A stretch of 64,000 bases of DNA from Aurantimonas aggregata (GTDB lineage: Bacteria > Pseudomonadota > Alphaproteobacteria > Rhizobiales > Rhizobiaceae): the NCBI RefSeq assembly GCF_010500835.1, contig NZ_JAAAMJ010000009.1, positions 1 to 64,000 on the forward strand. The letters are read 5' to 3'. This document shows, in pieces, positions 1 to 8,478 of this stretch. Every line of letters starts with the position of its first letter. Within the stretch, counting starts at the first letter, position 1. The position numbers and the translations under genes are program-made. The notes beneath the pieces were generated by a model. It was not told the origin of the DNA and searched no databases. It worked only from the letters and a program-made list of their open reading frames with translations.

Positions 1-41
1 ACTGGATCGAGGATTATTGCGAGGTCCACCCGCACTCAGGA

Positions 42-3000
42 TTAAAGTTCCGCTCGCCGCGCGAGTTCATCAGGCTCAGTGCCTAAACCCAACCGCCGCT
101 TGTCCGGCGAAATGGGGTGCACTCCAGCAGGCGTCGATGTTTCCGATGGCGGGCGCCTGAGCTCGGCAGCGAAGGCTGCCGCGTCCCGACGCTCGCGAGA
201 CAGCAACAACCACTGCCAGTAGGCCTGTGCGACCGCGCCCGCGTCATCGTCGAGAAAGACGCTGCTGAGCACGGGGGCGCCGCCGGCAAAAAGCCGTAGC
301 TCGCCACGCCGGAATTCGGCGGTCATCGCGAGCCCGCCGTCGAGCGCGGCCTGCAGCGAGGCAACGCGCGCCGCAACGAGTTCCTCGAACTGCTTCTTCG
401 CCCAGTCCAGGCGGTCACCCCTGGCCCTCAGGCCGCGCGGCGCCTGCTCGGTGAGCGTGGCAATGTCCGGCAGGTCTGGCCAGAGCCAGCGCGCGTCCCG
501 ACGTAAGCGCGGAAGCACGGCGAGGCGCGCCGCCGCCGCTTCGGTCAGGCCGCGGCGGTCGGTCCAGCGCGTCTGCAGATCGCGGGCGCGGGCTGCTATT
601 TCCGCCTGCTTCGCAGCGCTGGCGCGTGGGATCGGGAGCGGGGCGATGAATTGTTTGTTGGCTTCGAACCAGCCGCCCTGCTTGGGTTTCGCGATCCGCC
701 GAAAGACAAAATCAGCCACCGCTCCATTCAGGACGCCAAGAAGATAGAAGTCATCCGTTGCCTCAGAAGCGAGAATGCCGTTTACCCGGACATTGTTGAG
801 GTGCATTTGGGCACTCGTGTCTGCGCAAACACGCATCGACGGCACGGTCTGCGCGACGACCAGCTTCTGACGATCCTGCCTGTCAAGATTTTGGTTGCGA
901 CCAAACCGATACCATTGGTCGTCATCAAACCCTGCGCTCTCCCGCGCCCTGAGCTTGGCCTCCCAGGATCGCAGATAGACCCAGCCGAGCGGATAGCGTG
1001 CCGCCATCGTCTCTGCCGTGATCAACTTCATTGTGCCGCCAGCATCCCGCTCGTAGGGAAAGAGGAGATACGTATCCGTCGCCGGCTCTTCGTAGCGCTT
1101 TGCCTCGGCGCCCGAGACCAGCGGTTTCATCAGTGCATCTTCGACGAGTACTTCGTAGGACGGCAGCCTTTTGGGTGCACACAGATAGCGTCCGGGCCCG
1201 ATCCGATCGAGGTGGTAGACGTCGTCCGCGCTCGTCTGGATGCCGACAGTAATCCCTGCCGTCAGCGCCGGATCGTCGAGCCGCAGGCACGTTTGCGTCA
1301 GTCGATCGATCAGCGCCCGCTCGGCGCCGGTCGCCATAAGCCATTCGCCATCTTCGGCCATGGCACCCCAGGGCACGGCAAGCGCCGGATCGTTCCAGTC
1401 TGCATCGCGCGCCTCTGCCTCCCCGTCCGGCGCCAGCGCGATCCGCACATGCGTTCCGCCCTCCTTGGTGAAGAACTGCAGCGCCGTATAGGTGATCGCT
1501 TCGTCGAAGACCTGATACGCCTTGAAATCGATCCAGCGGTCGAGCTGCCGGCGCCGGCGGATGATCCGCCGAAGTCCTTCCCCGTAATCGTTCACGGTCC
1601 AGAGGCTGGGCGCGATATAGGCCATGCGCCCGCCGGCAGCGAGCAGACGCAATCCCTTCTCGATGAAGGGCAGATAGAGGTCCGGATTGCCGGTCTGCGC
1701 GCTGCGATAGGTGTCTTCGCCACGCTCAGCCCGCAGATATGCGACGACTGCAGGGTCGACCTTCATGAGGTTCTGAAGCTTCACATAGGGCGGGTTGCCG
1801 AGCACCACGTCGAAACCGCCTTCCGCGCCCTCGGGCCAGACCCCGGGAAACGCTTCGCGCCAATCGAAGCTGTTGATGCTTTCTCGCATCGTCTCGTCTG
1901 CGGCGCGCCCCACCCAGAAGTCGTGCCCGATCAGGCTGTTGCCGCAGCGGATCGTGTGGTCGAGCGACGAGAGAGGGTGATCCGACCGCGCCGAGTGCAA
2001 CCAGAGTGCCAGCTTGGTGATCTCGACCGACGCGGGGTTGATGTCGACGCCGTAGATGTTGTTGGCCAGAATCTCTGCCACGAGCAAGGCATCGCTCGCG
2101 CCGGCCCCGACGGCGCCGCCCGCGACACGATCTGCCTCCCGGGCCGCTGCCTTCCTCTCGTCGAGAAGCCTGCGGAATGCCGAGATGAGAAAAGCGCCCG
2201 AGCCACAGGCGGGGTCGACGATACGGATGGACCTGAGACGTTCGACATAGGCGTCTGCAGCGGCCTTCGACGGCATGCCCCCAGACTCCGCGGGGTAGCC
2301 GCAGGCAGTCCGCGCCGCCACGAACCACGGTCCGAGTGTCTCCTCGACCAGCAGATTAACGGCCCATTCCGGCGTGTAGTAGACACCATCGCGTTTGCGC
2401 TTTGAAAGCTTCGCGACCGATTCACGGCCTTCAAGCTCGCCAGCGCGATACTCCAACTCGGTGATCGACTGCTCGAAGATGCGACCGAGAGTGTAGAGGC
2501 TGAGCGATTCTTTGGCTTCGCCGCGGGCGGCGTAGTTGTAGCTGGCGCTGAGGTAGAACAGCGTATCGGGATCACTCTCAAGCTGACCCTTACCCGCACC
2601 CTGACCGGCCGCGGCAAAGACATGGTTGGGCAGTTCCAGATTCTCGATCGCTGCGTTTGGAGCAAAGAGGCCGCCGTTGATGTGCGGCACATTCATGCCA
2701 CCGATCGCCCCTCCGGCATTCATCGCCGCGAAGAGCCGCTTGAAGAAGGTCCATATCTCGGAGCCGTTCGGATCGTAGAATCGCTCCGCGCTGCGGACTC
2801 TCAGGAAATCCCGGATGAACTGCGGCGGGAACAGCATCCGCTCGCCCATGTCTTCGCAGTAGAAGGCAAAGATGAAACGATCGAGCAGGACCTGGGACAG
2901 GCGAAGAAGTTCGGTCGGCGTCCCCGGAAAGTCCGGGTTGTTGACGCGCATCACTGCGAACAGGCGCTCCCGGACCCCCTTGTAGCGATCGTAGAATGCC

Positions 3001-3749
3001 CCCTCCAGCTTGCGCTCGCGCACCCATTGACGTTCAATCAGACGAAGCAGCGGCGGTTTTCCTGCCGGCGACAGGAGAACGTCGCGGGAGAACAGCTTGC
3101 GAAAGAGGAAACGGTCAAACCGCGCCTCATCTGAGGCACTGAGAAGGTCGTAGGGACCAGCCAGCATGTCCTGGCGCCGGATGGTGAACCGGAGATACTC
3201 CGCAGGCGCTCGATCCCACCAATAAAGCCGGAACTCGTTCATGTCGGAAACGAACGCCCACCAGGGCTGGACGGGCTCGTTGCCGAACAGGCCGCGCCGC
3301 GCTCCTCGCACGTAGTTCAACGCCTGCTCGACCGGGCTTCGGGTGCTGCCTTTGCGGTTCTGCTTCGCGTCGAGCCGCGAGCGGATGTCCTTGAACTCGC
3401 CGAGCACTTGCGGCGTCGCGTCGAGGTCCCCCCGGAACCAGCCGAGAGCGATGTCGGCTTCGCCCATGCCGCCGCCTGCACCCTCTCCTGCGATCCGAAG
3501 CTTCGGGATCAGCGTCTGCTCATCCGGCCCGACCCTGCCTGCCTCGCCGTATCCCCAGGTGTCGACGAAGAAGGTCTGGATGAAGGCGCCTTCTGCCTGC
3601 ACCTCACTCAGACGCAACCGGCCATCCCAATCCTGCAGCCGCTGCAGCAGTGCGTCATCGCTGCCGTCATCGCAATATGCCCGAAATTCGAGCTCAAGTT
3701 CGGCGCGAAGAAACGCCCGGCTGACGAAGCTGCGGCTGTCGTCAAACAT
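42..3749 (-). CDS. Type IIG-like restriction-modification enzyme (Eco57I/class I N6-adenine methyltransferase)
   Basis: This 1235-residue protein probably both cuts and methylates DNA. Visible near the N-terminus is a PD-(D/E)XK-like pattern (D99, E118, K120 in GEFK). The methyltransferase core shows SAM motif I DPACGSG at 512-518 and the adenine-methyltransferase motif NPPY at 652-655. The C-terminal third has no motif I recognise and is the expected place for target recognition. Fusion of nuclease, methylase and recognition parts is the type IIG (Eco57I/MmeI-like) layout. PglX of BREX systems has a similar methylase, but the N-terminal nuclease-like motif argues against it. The start ATG fits the open frame; the stop lies 42 bases from the window edge, so downstream partners cannot be seen. 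No separate restriction or specificity gene is adjacent on the visible side. Confidence 0.85.
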   Translation of the reverse strand: MFDDSRSFVSRAFLRAELELEFRAYCDDGSDDALLQRLQDWDGRLRLSEVQAEGAFIQTFFVDTWGYGEAGRVGPDEQTLIPKLRIAGEGAGGGMGEADIALGWFRGDLDATPQVLGEFKDIRSRLDAKQNRKGSTRSPVEQALNYVRGARRGLFGNEPVQPWWAFVSDMNEFRLYWWDRAPAEYLRFTIRRQDMLAGPYDLLSASDEARFDRFLFRKLFSRDVLLSPAGKPPLLRLIERQWVRERKLEGAFYDRYKGVRERLFAVMRVNNPDFPGTPTELLRLSQVLLDRFIFAFYCEDMGERMLFPPQFIRDFLRVRSAERFYDPNGSEIWTFFKRLFAAMNAGGAIGGMNVPHINGGLFAPNAAIENLELPNHVFAAAGQGAGKGQLESDPDTLFYLSASYNYAARGEAKESLSLYTLGRIFEQSITELEYRAGELEGRESVAKLSKRKRDGVYYTPEWAVNLLVEETLGPWFVAARTACGYPAESGGMPSKAAADAYVERLRSIRIVDPACGSGAFLISAFRRLLDERKAAAREADRVAGGAVGAGASDALLVAEILANNIYGVDINPASVEITKLALWLHSARSDHPLSSLDHTIRCGNSLIGHDFWVGRAADETMRESINSFDWREAFPGVWPEGAEGGFDVVLGNPPYVKLQNLMKVDPAVVAYLRAERGEDTYRSAQTGNPDLYLPFIEKGLRLLAAGGRMAYIAPSLWTVNDYGEGLRRIIRRRRQLDRWIDFKAYQVFDEAITYTALQFFTKEGGTHVRIALAPDGEAEARDADWNDPALAVPWGAMAEDGEWLMATGAERALIDRLTQTCLRLDDPALTAGITVGIQTSADDVYHLDRIGPGRYLCAPKRLPSYEVLVEDALMKPLVSGAEAKRYEEPATDTYLLFPYERDAGGTMKLITAETMAARYPLGWVYLRSWEAKLRARESAGFDDDQWYRFGRNQNLDRQDRQKLVVAQTVPSMRVCADTSAQMHLNNVRVNGILASEATDDFYLLGVLNGAVADFVFRRIAKPKQGGWFEANKQFIAPLPIPRASAAKQAEIAARARDLQTRWTDRRGLTEAAAARLAVLPRLRRDARWLWPDLPDIATLTEQAPRGLRARGDRLDWAKKQFEELVAARVASLQAALDGGLAMTAEFRRGELRLFAGGAPVLSSVFLDDDAGAVAQAYWQWLLLSRERRDAAAFAAELRRPPSETSTPAGVHPISPDKRRLGLGTEPDELARRAEL

Positions 3750-4447
3750 TGAGTTTGCGGACCTTCGGGCAAATCATCAACGCACCCTCCACTTTGATAC
3801 TCCCGTTGACGTCGACAATCCGCATCGCGCGGCATCAGTTTGCTTCACGCCGCGCCAATTCGTAGCGATACATGGTCCCGACAAGATTCCCACCCTTTCT
3901 CCCGCTTCACGGGCCCGGCGCGAGGACGACCGTGGTTTCGCGACCGGCGCTAAAAATGTTTTCCCCACCCTCACCCCCCCGCCCGCATAATCCCCGCACC
4001 GCCGCCCGCTGACGGGTACGAGTGATCGCCGGGATCGTTCGGGGGGTGGCGGGCGGCGTCCGCGTCGGGGTCTCTTCCGGAGAGGCACCGCCCCGGACGG
4101 CTTCGACCGCCGCCGGACCGTCCCCCACTACGAGGGGGCTGCGGATGGGTCCGCTTGACCGGGGCAACCCGGGAAGAGCCGGCCGCCATCGCCGGCCCTG
4201 CCGCGAAAGCGGCGGGACAGGCGAGGCAACGAAGCTGCATAAACGCCGCGCGGAATGCCGGAGGCGGACCGCAACAAAACAATACGGAGGGTCTGCCTCC
4301 GGCATTCCGCCGCCCGTCACGGGCGGGCCGCCAGGAGGCGGCACGAATGACGCGACACCCTCGGCCCGATCGGGCGCGAGGGCGAAGGCACAGGAGCCTC
4401 AGAAGCTACGGTGGGGGCCGGGCCAAAAGCCTGGCCAAAAGTCCGGT
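3750..4447. other. Gene-free, GC-rich, hairpin-rich intergenic region
   Basis: About 700 bases lie between the restriction-modification gene and the Fae-like gene. Open frames here (for example 3907-4344 on the minus strand) are proline/arginine-rich, lack convincing ribosome binding sites and resemble no family I know. The stretch from about 4060 to 4330 is crowded with short GC-rich inverted repeats. Examples are CCCCC/GGGGG arms at about 4131-4137 and a much stronger hairpin listed separately. It could hold a structured RNA or the debris of an element that brought in the restriction gene. I see no tRNA, riboswitch core or transposase fragment. Confidence 0.5.
4250..4310. repeat. Long perfect inverted repeat (hairpin)
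   Basis: Sixteen bases at 4250-4265 (GCGGAATGCCGGAGGC) are repeated exactly as the reverse complement at 4295-4310. A G-T pair and four more inner pairs extend the stem to about 21 bp, leaving a 19-base A-rich loop. No T-run follows on either strand, so it is not a standard intrinsic terminator. It lies about 140 bases past the stop of the Fae-like gene on the minus strand and could end that transcript, or be part of a structured RNA or a dispersed palindrome. Confidence 0.7.
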
Positions 4448-4987
4448 CTAGTACTCGATGACGCCGTCCAGCGCGTAGTGCTTGATGGTCTTGCGGTTGG
4501 CGATCAGCTCGTCGATCGTCGGCTCGCCGGTCATGGCGCGGCGGATCGCGAGCTTGGTCGCCTCGTAATTGGTGCGGTAGAGATCGGCCTTGTCGAGGTT
4601 CGGGTCCTCGGCGCAGCGCGGGTCGAGCCAGATGGTGATGATCAGGCAGATCTCGTCGACGATCGCCTTCGGAATCACCCCCTCGATGACGCAGTCGACG
4701 ATGGCGTCGCCCGTCGCGCCCTGCACCACGCCGCCGAGCAGCTCGACATAGGCCTCGGTGTGGATCGTCGCCTTGGTGGTCATCATCGTCGCCGGCCGCA
4801 CCAGCTGGTTGAGGTCGCGCACCACGAACATGCGGGTATGGCCGACGGTCTGGCCGAGCATCGAGGCAAAGGCGTGCCCGACCGGCCCGGTGACGGTGCC
4901 GATCAGCACCTCGGGCATGGCGTCCGTCGCCTGGCCCTCGGCGGCCAGCACCGTCGCCTCGCCGGTGCGGAAGATGATGTCGGTCAT
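4448..4987 (-). CDS. Formaldehyde-activating enzyme (Fae) homologue
   Basis: Fae condenses formaldehyde with tetrahydromethanopterin in methylotrophs. This 179-residue protein carries the family C-terminal signature NYEATKLAIRRAMTGEP at about 140-156 and the expected length. The ATG at 4985-4987 was chosen over the upstream frame because AGAGGG lies eight bases ahead of it. An oddity is that the N-terminal segment corresponding to the family's catalytic histidine region (VAHIDLIIG in Methylobacterium, from memory) reads DAMPEVLIG, with Met where His is expected. No tetrahydromethanopterin or other one-carbon gene is nearby. Family membership is secure; the formaldehyde-activating reaction is not. 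Confidence 0.85.
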   Translation of the reverse strand: MTDIIFRTGEATVLAAEGQATDAMPEVLIGTVTGPVGHAFASMLGQTVGHTRMFVVRDLNQLVRPATMMTTKATIHTEAYVELLGGVVQGATGDAIVDCVIEGVIPKAIVDEICLIITIWLDPRCAEDPNLDKADLYRTNYEATKLAIRRAMTGEPTIDELIANRKTIKHYALDGVIEY

Positions 4988-5182
4988 GGATGATCCCTCT
5001 TGAAGTCTTGTGCCTGCCCGCGCCTGTCGCATGTTTCGCAGCAGCGTTCGAGGGGGATGGTGCGGCTTTTCATCCGCCGCCGGCTCGGCTATACGGGCCG
5101 CCGCTCACCCACCGCCCGGTCCCTGCCCGCCTTTAGCGAAGGCGCGGCAACGCCGTTGCCCCCACCGCCTCGCGAGGTTTCC

Positions 5183-6451
5183 ATGAAGCTCTATCCCGGG
5201 CTCGATTTCGGCACGACCAATTCGACCCTGGCGCTCGCCGGAAGGGGCGCCGCGCCCCGCCTCGTGGCGCTGGAGGGCGAGCACGTGACCATCCCCTCGG
5301 CTTTGTTCTACAGCCTCGAGGACGGCCAGACCTATTTCGGCCGGGCCGCCGTGTTCGAATATGTCGACGGCGCCGAGGGCCGCTTCATGCGGGCGCTGAA
5401 GTCAATCCTCGGCACCTCGCTGATGCAGGAAAAGACCGCCGTCGGCCGCCAGCGCCTGAGCTTCCAGGAGCTGATCGGCCATTTCCTGCGGCATCTGCGC
5501 GTCCGGCTGGAGGCCGAGGCCGCCAATGACGCCGGCATCGTCGCCGATCAAATCGTGCTCGGCCGGCCGGTGCATTTCGTCGACGAGGACGCGGTCGCCG
5601 ACCGGCAGGCGCAGGATCAGCTGGAAGCCGCCGCCCGGGCCGAGGGCTTCCGCCATATCCAATTCCAGTTCGAGCCGGTCGCCGCGGCGCTCTATTTCGA
5701 GAGCCAGGTCAATGCCGAGCAGCTGGCGCTGGTCGTCGACATCGGCGGCGGCACCTCGGATTTCTCGGTGGTGCGGCTGTCGCCGGAACGGGCCAAGGCC
5801 AGCGACCGGCGCAGCGACATTCTCGCCTCGACCGGCGTCCATGTCGGCGGCACGGATTTCGACCGGCTCTTGTCGATCGCCGAGATGATGCCGCATTTCG
5901 GCCTGGGGTCAGAGACCGCCGACGGCAAGCGCCGCCTGCCGGTCTGGTACTTCAACGACATGGCCACCTGGCACCGCATCAACACGCTCTACACGCCGAA
6001 GATCCTGCGCGACATCGGGCAGATGAAGAAGGAAGCCGCCGAGCCGGAGAAGCTCGCCCGCTTCGAGCATCTTTTGTCTCACCGCTCCGGCCACCGCCTC
6101 GCCGGCGCCGTGGAATCCGCCAAGATCGCGCTGAGCGCGGAGGACGAGACGCTGATCAGGCTGGAGGAGACGGGGCTGAGCCTCGCTGCGCCGGCGTCGC
6201 GTCAGCGCTTCGACGAAGCGACGGGGGAGCTCGTCGGCCGCATCGAGGGGGCCATCGACGCGGCGTTGGCCGAGGCGGGCGTTGCTGCAGCGGCGATCGA
6301 GACCGTCATCCTGACCGGCGGCGGCGCGCAGGTGCCTGCCGTCGCGGCGGCCGCCACCGGGCGCTTTCCGGATGCGCGCGTCGCCCGCTCCGATGCGTTC
6401 GGCTCGGTCGGTCTCGGCCTTTCGATCGACGCGGCCCGCCGCTTTGCCTGA
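5183..6451 (+). CDS. Hsp70-family protein, YegD-like
   Basis: A 422-residue protein with the actin/Hsp70 ATPase fold. It has phosphate-1 motif DFGTTNS at 8-14, phosphate-2 motif DIGGGTSDFSVV at about 188-199 and adenosine motif ILTGGGAQVP near 377. Its length matches E. coli YegD (about 450 residues), and it lacks the separate substrate-binding domain and lid of DnaK. The likely role is a cytosolic ATP-dependent chaperone-like factor of unknown client. The start was placed at the ATG before KLYPGLDFG, because the upstream extension of the frame is low-complexity intergenic sequence. It is divergent from the Fae homologue, about 195 bases between starts. Confidence 0.85.
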   Translation: MKLYPGLDFGTTNSTLALAGRGAAPRLVALEGEHVTIPSALFYSLEDGQTYFGRAAVFEYVDGAEGRFMRALKSILGTSLMQEKTAVGRQRLSFQELIGHFLRHLRVRLEAEAANDAGIVADQIVLGRPVHFVDEDAVADRQAQDQLEAAARAEGFRHIQFQFEPVAAALYFESQVNAEQLALVVDIGGGTSDFSVVRLSPERAKASDRRSDILASTGVHVGGTDFDRLLSIAEMMPHFGLGSETADGKRRLPVWYFNDMATWHRINTLYTPKILRDIGQMKKEAAEPEKLARFEHLLSHRSGHRLAGAVESAKIALSAEDETLIRLEETGLSLAAPASRQRFDEATGELVGRIEGAIDAALAEAGVAAAAIETVILTGGGAQVPAVAAAATGRFPDARVARSDAFGSVGLGLSIDAARRFA

Positions 6452-6526
6452 CGACAAAGCCCCGGCCGGGATGACTTGGCCACCGGGCATGCTATCACCG
6501 GCCGAACACTGACGGAGGAAGACCCC

Positions 6527-6952
6527 ATGCTGACACTCGACAAGGCCCGCATCATCATCGCCGAGGCGCTGAAGACCGGCGCGACCAACGGCTGCAAGCC
6601 GCTCACCGTGGCCGTGCTCGATGCCGGCGGCGCCCTCCTCGCGCTGGAGCGCTCGGACGGCTCGTCGCGCATGCGCCCGGACATCGCCATGGGCAAGGCC
6701 AATGGCGCGATCGCGCTCGGCATGGGCTCGCGGGCGATCTGGAAGCGCGCCGAGGAGCAGCCCTATTTCATCCAGTCGATGAACGCTCTGGCCAAGGGCG
6801 TGCTCGTGCCGGTGCCGGGCGGCGTCTTGGTTCGCGGTCCGGGCAATGCCATTCTCGGCGCCGTCGGCATCACCGGCGACACCTCCGACAATGACGAGAT
6901 CTGCGCCGTCGCCGGCATCGAGGCCGCCGGCTTCACCGCCGACGGCGGCTGA
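6527..6952 (+). CDS. GlcG/HbpS family heme-binding-like protein
   Basis: This 141-residue protein matches the GlcG/HbpS fold. Visible are LTVAVLDAGGALLALERSDG near 24-43, a central ARXD-like MRPDIAMGKANGAIALG stretch, PGGVLVRG and a glycine-rich GAVGITGDTSDNDEICA end. Members bind heme or small cofactors, or sit in glycolate-utilisation and corrinoid-related operons, but biochemical roles are poorly known. GGAGGAAG ends six bases before the chosen ATG, which fixes the start. It follows the Hsp70-like gene by 75 bases and may be co-transcribed. No signal peptide is seen, so it is probably cytosolic. Confidence 0.82.
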   Translation: MLTLDKARIIIAEALKTGATNGCKPLTVAVLDAGGALLALERSDGSSRMRPDIAMGKANGAIALGMGSRAIWKRAEEQPYFIQSMNALAKGVLVPVPGGVLVRGPGNAILGAVGITGDTSDNDEICAVAGIEAAGFTADGG

Positions 6953-7082
6953 TCACGGGGCTTTGAGCGCGCGCCTGAAACCTTTCGGGCGCCCTCACCG
7001 AAGCTTGTCTTGAGCGGCTGTCCCGGCCGCCACAGTTATATCGGCGGACGGGTCCACCGATGGACAGGCAAGGAGCACGGAC

Positions 7083-7712
7083 ATGACGGAACGGACAGGT
7101 TGGCGCTGGGCAGGACTGTTCGGCGCGGCGAGCCTTGCGATGGCCGGCGGTATGGCCCCTGCCGGTGTCGCGGCGCAGGGCACGGCGACGGCGATCTTCG
7201 CCGGCGGCTGCTTCTGGTGCGTCGAGAGCGACTTCGACCGTCTCGCCGGCGTCACTGCGACGGTGTCGGGCTATATCGGCGGCGAGAACGCCAACCCGAC
7301 CTACGAGAACCATCCGGGCCACGTCGAGGCCGTGCGGGTCACCTATGACCCGGCCCGCGTCAGCTACGACCAGCTGCTCGACGTGTTCTGGCACTCGGTC
7401 GACCCGACCGACGCCGGCGGCCAGTTCTGCGACCGCGGCCATGCCTACACCACCGCGATCTTCGCCACCGACGCGGCGCAGCTCGAGGCGGCCAAGGCAT
7501 CGAAGGCCGCGATCGCGAAGGATCTGCCCAAGGTGGTGACGCCGATCGCCACGGCTCCGACCTTCTGGCCGGCTGAGGACTACCACCAGGATTATTACAA
7601 GAAGAACCCGCTGCGGTATAAGTATTACCGCTTTTCGTGCGGCCGCAACGCCCGGGTCAAAGAAGTCTGGGGCGACAAGGCCTATCAGGGAATCAAGGGC
7701 GCCGTCGGCTAG
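7083..7712 (+). CDS. msrA: Peptide-methionine (S)-S-oxide reductase MsrA, exported form
   Basis: MsrA reduces the S-epimer of methionine sulfoxide in damaged proteins. The catalytic motif GCFWC is at 42-46 (nucleophile Cys43), followed by the family blocks GYIGG, YENHPGHVEAVRV, DPTDAGGQFCDRG and AEDYHQDYY. The 209-residue length includes about 32 extra N-terminal residues with a hydrophobic stretch and a VAAQ cleavage-like site. The enzyme therefore probably works in the periplasm, where most rhizobial MsrA copies would not. Electron supply there would need a thioredoxin-like partner not visible here. It stands alone between glcG-like and dps genes, consistent with an oxidative-stress neighbourhood. 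Confidence 0.93.
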   Translation: MTERTGWRWAGLFGAASLAMAGGMAPAGVAAQGTATAIFAGGCFWCVESDFDRLAGVTATVSGYIGGENANPTYENHPGHVEAVRVTYDPARVSYDQLLDVFWHSVDPTDAGGQFCDRGHAYTTAIFATDAAQLEAAKASKAAIAKDLPKVVTPIATAPTFWPAEDYHQDYYKKNPLRYKYYRFSCGRNARVKEVWGDKAYQGIKGAVG

Positions 7713-7888
7713 CCGCGTATGCGGTCGTGAGGCCTCGCACGGCTGAGGTCGGCGGGCCCTGACGGGGCCGACTGTCACATTGGTCGCAGATGGAACCGTT
7801 TCCTGCCGCCGGGATTACCGGAAGACGAATTCCCGGCGCGCTGCCGTTGCGGCGTCGCGCCCTTCCCAGACTCCCGAAGGAGACGCTT

Positions 7889-8407
7889 GTGGCCAAGGAC
7901 AAGACCCCCAAGAACGCCGCCAAGACCCAGATGCACAAGACGATGAACCCGATCTCGGAGAATATCCGCGGGGCCATGGTCGACCTGCTGCAGGCCCATC
8001 TCGGCACGGCGATCGACATCACCTACCAGACCAAGCAGGCCCACTGGAACGTCAAGGGCATGAACTTCATCGCCGTGCACGAGCTGTTCGACGATTTGCA
8101 CGATCTGACCGAGGGCTATGTCGACGACATCGCCGAGCGCCTGACGGCGATTGGCGGCCAGGCCCACGGCACCGTCCAGGCATCGGTCCAGAACTCGCTG
8201 CTCGAGGCTTACCCGCTGGACCTCGTCAAGTCCGAGGATCATCTGCGTCGGCTGACCGAGAGCTACGCCAAGTGGAGCGCAGCGGTCGAGAAGGGCATCG
8301 AGGAAGCCTCGGAAGCCGGCGACCCGCTGACGGAAGACCTTTTGACCGGGATCGGTCGCGGCCTCGACAAGTCGATCTACTTCATGGAGAGCCATTTCCA
8401 GGGCTGA
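7889..8407 (+). CDS. dps: Dps-family DNA protection / mini-ferritin protein
   Basis: Dps forms a hollow 12-mer that oxidises and stores iron with peroxide and shields DNA in starved cells. The intersubunit ferroxidase ligands are all present: His52 in AHWNVKG, His64, Asp79 and Glu83 in DDIAER. The lysine-rich N-terminal tail (MAKDKTPKNAAK) is the type used for DNA contact. The GTG start was chosen because GAAGGAGA stands just ahead of it and gives a 172-residue protein of normal size; the longer frame would add 33 unlikely residues. A strong bidirectional terminator follows at 8428-8455. Confidence 0.93.
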   Translation: MAKDKTPKNAAKTQMHKTMNPISENIRGAMVDLLQAHLGTAIDITYQTKQAHWNVKGMNFIAVHELFDDLHDLTEGYVDDIAERLTAIGGQAHGTVQASVQNSLLEAYPLDLVKSEDHLRRLTESYAKWSAAVEKGIEEASEAGDPLTEDLLTGIGRGLDKSIYFMESHFQG

Positions 8408-8427
8408 TCGAGGCTCCGGAATTGGGC

Positions 8428-8455
8428 GGAAAAGGCGGCTTCGGCCGCCTTTTCC
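8428..8455. terminator. Bidirectional rho-independent terminator between dps and fsa/tal
   Basis: A perfect 12-bp stem (GGAAAAGGCGGC, 8428-8439) with a TTCG tetraloop pairs with 8444-8455. The A-run and T-run inside the stem let it work on both strands. It serves the two converging genes on each side. Confidence 0.9.
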
Positions 8456-8478
8456 ATGTCTGGTTTCCGGCGTCCGGT

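Noticed and set aside
4060-4330. Possible RNase P RNA, tmRNA or cobalamin riboswitch in the hairpin-rich gap
   Set aside because: None of the conserved core sequences of these RNAs can be found on either strand.
3907-4344. Possible small minus-strand gene in the gap after the restriction-modification gene
   Set aside because: Pro/Arg-rich, no recognisable family, no ribosome binding site, and it runs through strong hairpins.
4022-4993. 323-codon plus-strand frame spanning the gap and the Fae-like gene
   Set aside because: Its second half is antisense to the well-supported Fae homologue and its first half is low-complexity.
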